Shown piece after piece: positions 5,526 to 8,300 of a stretch of DNA of 8,300 nucleotides. Source of the stretch: an uncultured bacterium. Its GTDB lineage: Bacteria > Spirochaetota > Brevinematia > DTOW01. The notes below the pieces were generated by a model, which saw only the letters and a program-made list of their open reading frames with translations, searched no databases and was not told the DNA's origin. The position numbers were made by a program, and so were the translations under genes. The first letter of the stretch is position 1; each line of letters starts with the position of its first letter. Location: positions 1 through 8,300 of the forward strand of contig CALFVP010000013.1 in the NCBI GenBank assembly GCA_937928175.1. The letters run 5' to 3'.

Positions 5526-6416
5526 AGATAAACCAACAAGCTTTATTTCTGGTTCAAAAGTAATACCAAACGACTCAAAAACTCTCTTTCTAGCAATTTT
5601 TATAAGTTCCAAAACATCTTCAGCTTTACCGTTACCTAAATTTACTATAAAATTAGAATGTTTTTCAGAAAACATAACATCTCCTATTCTATACCCAGCA
5701 AGTCCAACCTCTCTTATCAATTTCCAAGCATTAGTATTTTCAGGATTCTTAAAAACGCTTCCAGCAGAAAATCCCCTCGGTTGAGTACTCGATCTATACA
5801 TTAAATATTCATTAATTCTCTCTTTTATTTTTTCTTTAATCCCACCCCTTAACCTAAACTCTACAAACGTAACTATATAACCTTTTAAACTACTGTCTCT
5901 GTAAGAAAAACTTATCTCATCTTTCGAAAAAACAATTTTTTCACCATTTCTGGAAAAGCAGAATACATTGCTAACAATGTCTTTTAATTCGTTTCCGTGC
6001 GCTCCAGCATTCATCACTACCCCACCACCAACACTCCCAGGTATACCTATACAAAACTCAGCTCCCTCAAGTAAATAATTCAACATAACTTTAGAAAAAG
6101 CAGGTAAAGAATACCCAGCACCAACAAAAACCCTACCCCATTCCCCATCTCCAGAAAATTTAACACTTCTAAACTCACCCTCTAACTTAACCACAATAAA
6201 ATCATCTATCCTACCATCTCTAATTAAAACATTAGAACCACCACCAAGAAGAAAAAAATCTATACCTTCACTGTAACAAAACTTAATAAAATCTCTTAAC
6301 CCTTCTTCACTGTAAATTCTTACAAACTTATCTACATTACCTCCTATCCTAAACGTTGTAAAATCCTTTAAACAAACATTTCGAAATATTTCCACCCCTT
6401 CTATTTTATCCAACAT
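5514..6416 (-). CDS. murB: UDP-N-acetylenolpyruvoylglucosamine reductase
   Basis: MurB reduces UDP-GlcNAc-enolpyruvate to UDP-MurNAc with NADPH and FAD, the second committed step of peptidoglycan precursor synthesis in the cytoplasm. The protein is 300 aa. The FAD-binding half carries TTFRIGGNVDKFV (20-32), LLGGGSNVLI (56-65) and CIGIPGSVGGGVVMNAGAHG (122-141). SYRDS is at 171-175 with the substrate-contacting R173. AGSVFKNP at 218-225 contains the proton-donor S220, and FEPEIKLVG near the end carries the catalytic glutamate, E290. The length and sequence fit the shorter type II MurB without the extra Tyr loop. GAGG lies 5 nt before the ATG. The gene starts 23 nt after rseP and has no promoter of its own that I can see, so it is probably co-transcribed with rseP. 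The stop TGA overlaps the priA end. Confidence 0.95.
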   Translation of the reverse strand: MLDKIEGVEIFRNVCLKDFTTFRIGGNVDKFVRIYSEEGLRDFIKFCYSEGIDFFLLGGGSNVLIRDGRIDDFIVVKLEGEFRSVKFSGDGEWGRVFVGAGYSLPAFSKVMLNYLLEGAEFCIGIPGSVGGGVVMNAGAHGNELKDIVSNVFCFSRNGEKIVFSKDEISFSYRDSSLKGYIVTFVEFRLRGGIKEKIKERINEYLMYRSSTQPRGFSAGSVFKNPENTNAWKLIREVGLAGYRIGDVMFSEKHSNFIVNLGNGKAEDVLELIKIARKRVFESFGITFEPEIKLVGLSLEE

Positions 6417-6439
6417 ACCTACCTCAAAATATAACGCAT

Positions 6440-7792
6440 CTACCTAAATAATTTCAAGTCTCTAACCACCAAATTAAATACATCATTGAAAAGAACGAGA
6501 ATTATAAGAAACACAATGGCAACAAAACCTATAGTCTCAATAACTGCTATAACATTGGCACTAGGTTTTTTTCTTGCAATTACCTCAAAAGATGATATAA
6601 CAATATGCCATCCATCTAACCCCGGAAAAGGTATCAAATTGAATATACCTATTGCCATACTTATTATTGCAACGATTATCAAAATATTCTGTAACGCCAT
6701 TTGGTTCTCAATAGCACTACTCAAAAAGTAAGTTATTCTTATAGGTCCAGCAACAGATGATTGAACATCAATTTTACCGGTAATCATAAGCTGTAACCCT
6801 TTGAGTATCTCGAAAAGCTTACCATTAGTAAAATTAAACCCTTCAACAAAAGCTAAAAACGGATTACTAACTTTTCTTTCAGTAACCACAACTTCATCAT
6901 CAAAAACCTTAGGAGATATACCAATAACATACCTTTTATTCTTTTCATCAAACTTAGGTTTTACTTTTACCGTAAGTTTTTGAGAATTCCTAGCAATATC
7001 GATAACTATCTCTTCTCCTTTAGATTCCGATATCACACTCGCTATATCATTGAAAAACAAAATTTCTTTTCCATTTATTCTAAGTATCTTATCACCTTCC
7101 TTAAGACCAACTTCTTCTGCTGGTGAACCACTGAATACACTACCTATAACCGGTTTTGCGGCAAAAGATATTCCAAGTCCTCCCTCGTTGTTTATATAAT
7201 TCTTAGGTATATAAACCTTAACAGAAAATTCTTTACCATCCCTTTCAAAAACAACATCAACATTCTGATCCATATTGTAAACAAGAACATAATCAATCTC
7301 TTGAAAAGAATTTATACTCTTTCCATTTATTTTCTTTATAACATCACCAGATTTAATACCAGCTAACGCAAAATAGTTTATACCCTTTGAAGTATCAACG
7401 TAAACCCTTGGCAAAAATCCAACACTCTTAAAACCAATAAAAAATATAAAACTCACAACAATAACAGCAAAAACGTAATTAAAAAACGGTCCAGAAAAGG
7501 CTATCAAAATCCTATTTGACGGTTTAGTACCGTAAAAAGTATTGCTATCAGAAGTATTAAGATCCGATACATTATCACCTTTCATCTTAACGTAACCACC
7601 AAAAGGAATTGCACTTATCCTAAAATCAACACCGTTTATCTCTTTTCCCCAAATTTTCGGTCCCATACCTATCGAAAATATCTCAACATCTACCTTTCTC
7701 CACCTAGCAACAATAAAATGCCCAAACTCGTGAACCAAAACAATTACACCTAAAAACAAAATACCTATCAAAATAGACACAAACGTCAACAT
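6440..7792 (-). CDS. rseP: Site-2 protease family zinc metalloprotease RseP
   Basis: RseP cuts transmembrane segments of anti-sigma factors or leftover signal peptides inside the inner membrane. The protein is 450 aa, the same length as E. coli RseP. The first membrane segment contains the zinc site HEFGH at 21-25. A second hydrophobic stretch with FSGPFFNYVFAV starts near residue 99. Two PDZ domains follow at about 126-196 and 214-280 (SPAEEVGLKEGDKILRINGK in the second). C-terminal membrane segments include NLIPFPGLDGWH at 385-396, whose LDG supplies the third zinc ligand. The usual LDGGH is LDGWH here. I chose ATG at 7792 because GGAGG lies 4 nt upstream; the frame stays open to an ATG at 7837, but that would place the promoter and the ribosome-binding site inside the gene. 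It is first in the rseP-murB unit. Confidence 0.94.
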   Translation of the reverse strand: MLTFVSILIGILFLGVIVLVHEFGHFIVARWRKVDVEIFSIGMGPKIWGKEINGVDFRISAIPFGGYVKMKGDNVSDLNTSDSNTFYGTKPSNRILIAFSGPFFNYVFAVIVVSFIFFIGFKSVGFLPRVYVDTSKGINYFALAGIKSGDVIKKINGKSINSFQEIDYVLVYNMDQNVDVVFERDGKEFSVKVYIPKNYINNEGGLGISFAAKPVIGSVFSGSPAEEVGLKEGDKILRINGKEILFFNDIASVISESKGEEIVIDIARNSQKLTVKVKPKFDEKNKRYVIGISPKVFDDEVVVTERKVSNPFLAFVEGFNFTNGKLFEILKGLQLMITGKIDVQSSVAGPIRITYFLSSAIENQMALQNILIIVAIISMAIGIFNLIPFPGLDGWHIVISSFEVIARKKPSANVIAVIETIGFVAIVFLIILVLFNDVFNLVVRDLKLFR

Positions 7793-7796
7793 AATT

Positions 7797-7801
7797 CCTC
7801 C
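7797..7801 (-). promoter_or_regulatory. Ribosome-binding site that fixes the rseP start
   Basis: GGAGG on the minus strand lies 4 nt before the ATG at 7792, the same spacing as for tyrS. It rules out the longer reading from the in-frame ATG at 7837. Confidence 0.82.
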
Positions 7802-7808
7802 GCAACTA

Positions 7809-7837
7809 ATAATAAAAAACAAAAAATCTCTTTTCAA
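7809..7837 (-). promoter_or_regulatory. sigma70-like promoter for rseP-murB
   Basis: On the minus strand, TTGAAA (7837-7832) and TATTAT (7814-7809) are 17 bp apart. Transcription would start near 7802, giving a leader of about 10 nt that is little more than the ribosome-binding site. The -35 box is half of the palindrome shared with the divergent atpD promoter. Confidence 0.65.
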
Positions 7838-7846
7838 ATTTGAAAA
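7831..7846. repeat. Perfect 16-bp palindrome between two divergent promoters
   Basis: TTTTCAAATTTGAAAA reads the same on both strands. Its right half gives the atpD -35 box (TTGAAA, 7840-7845) and its left half gives the rseP -35 box (TTGAAA, 7837-7832, minus strand). It may simply be two back-to-back -35 boxes, or an operator that controls both promoters. Confidence 0.8.
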
Positions 7847-7869
7847 AAAACAATACCTAAGTATATAAT
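7840..7869 (+). promoter_or_regulatory. sigma70-like promoter for the ATPase subunit D gene
   Basis: TTGAAA (7840-7845) and a perfect TATAAT (7864-7869) are 18 bp apart. The expected start of transcription, 7876-7878, falls at or within 2 nt of the ATG at 7878, so the transcript should be leaderless or nearly so. Confidence 0.7.
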
Positions 7870-7877
7870 GTCCCTAT

Positions 7878-8300
7878 ATGCCTAATATAGCACCAACGAA
7901 ACTAAACTTAATAAACACCAAAGAATTTTTAGCATTGGCAAAAGAAGGAAGAAACCTCCTAGACGAAAAAAAAGAAGTATTAATAACAAATATACTTACA
8001 GTTGTAAAAGAAGTAAAAAAACTAAGAAAAGAACTCGATGACCTAGTAAGAGAAATATACAACAACTTTATATACATAAAATCAATACTAGGGGATGAGT
8101 TTGTGTACAATGAATTAAAGTGCGCAAACGTAAGAGAAATAGAATTCGAAATAATAAACAAAAACATAATAGGAGTGATAGTACCAGTAGTTAAAAGTAT
8201 GAACATAAAAGTAGATGCACAAATAAATTCATCAGTATTCTTTTCTTCTTACAAACTCGAATCAATAAAAAACAAATTTGAAGTTTTGCTCAAAAAGATC
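7878..8300 (+). CDS. atpD: A/V-type ATP synthase subunit D (N-terminal 141 codons)
   Basis: Subunit D is the central-stalk rotor of the A/V-type ATPase and transmits rotation between the catalytic A3B3 head and the membrane ring. The gene runs off the right edge after 141 codons; the family is usually about 200-225 aa. The N-terminus, IAPTKLNLINTKEFLALAKEG then RNLLDEKKEVLI, follows the family pattern (S/A)PT(K/R)xxLxxxxxxLxxAxxGxxLLxxKRxxL. Residues 20-70 are charged and helical, as expected for the long N-terminal coiled-coil helix. The middle (EFEIINKNIIGVIVPVV) corresponds to the short strand-rich part of the family. There is no ribosome-binding site, and a TATAAT ends 8 nt before the ATG. 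The subunit A and B genes are not upstream, because rseP diverges there. The symbol follows A/V-type naming and is not F1 beta. Confidence 0.85.
   Translation, partial: MPNIAPTKLNLINTKEFLALAKEGRNLLDEKKEVLITNILTVVKEVKKLRKELDDLVREIYNNFIYIKSILGDEFVYNELKCANVREIEFEIINKNIIGVIVPVVKSMNIKVDAQINSSVFFSSYKLESIKNKFEVLLKKI

Noticed and set aside
6486..6983. Open frames on the plus strand opposite rseP (6486-6731, 6801-6983)
   Set aside because: They are shadows of rseP coding sequence and have no promoter or ribosome-binding site.
7793..7837. 15-residue N-terminal extension of RseP from an ATG at 7837
   Set aside because: It would place the -10 box and the perfect GGAGG inside the coding region. The protein from 7792 begins right before the first membrane segment and matches the usual RseP length.
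7874..8206. 110-codon open frame on the minus strand opposite the ATPase D gene
   Set aside because: It is antisense to a gene with clear subunit D similarity, has low-complexity Ser/Phe/Ile composition, and shows no recognisable domain.

Overview
This is an AT-rich window (about 30-33% GC by eye) from a bacterium. It carries seven protein genes readable in whole or part, one cut off at the left edge, and one tRNA. All the recognisable genes are housekeeping or core-metabolism genes. I see no transposase, phage gene, CRISPR array or toxin/antitoxin module. An A/V-type ATPase subunit, a short spirochaete-like PriA (652 aa) and a marked strand-dependent base composition (minus-strand genes G/T-leaning, plus-strand genes A-rich with many ATA, CTA and AAA codons) together suggest an AT-rich spirochaete or spirochaete-like lineage. 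That placement is an inference. A hydrogenase maturation protease and a probable phosphotransacetylase fit a fermentative, hydrogen-metabolising anaerobe.

Left block, minus strand (1-1415): the first 44 codons of a probable phosphate acetyltransferase run off the left edge. Upstream of it, in the same direction, is a complete ornithine-decarboxylase-type PLP enzyme. Each has its own sigma70-like promoter. Position 1416-1667 is a divergent control region. It holds the decarboxylase promoter, a 63-bp array of three tandem 21-bp palindromic units, and a 15-bp direct repeat just before the tyrS ribosome binding site.

Middle block (1668-5525): tyrS and a hydrogenase maturation protease form a tight plus-strand pair. 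They run tail-to-tail into a minus-strand tRNA-His, whose 3' end lies 2 bp beyond the protease stop codon. After a 173-bp spacer with the tRNA promoter comes priA on the plus strand.

Right block (5514-8300): priA converges on murB with a 12-bp 3' overlap. murB is the second gene of a minus-strand rseP-murB unit (cell envelope). A short divergent promoter region separates rseP from the start of an A/V-type ATPase subunit D gene that runs off the right edge. In that region a perfect 16-bp palindrome carries both -35 boxes, and the ATPase gene looks leaderless.

I found no clear case for a wholly new biological system. The points most worth a second look are the triple palindrome before tyrS, the shared-palindrome promoter pair at rseP/atpD, and ATPase subunit D standing at the head of a transcript.
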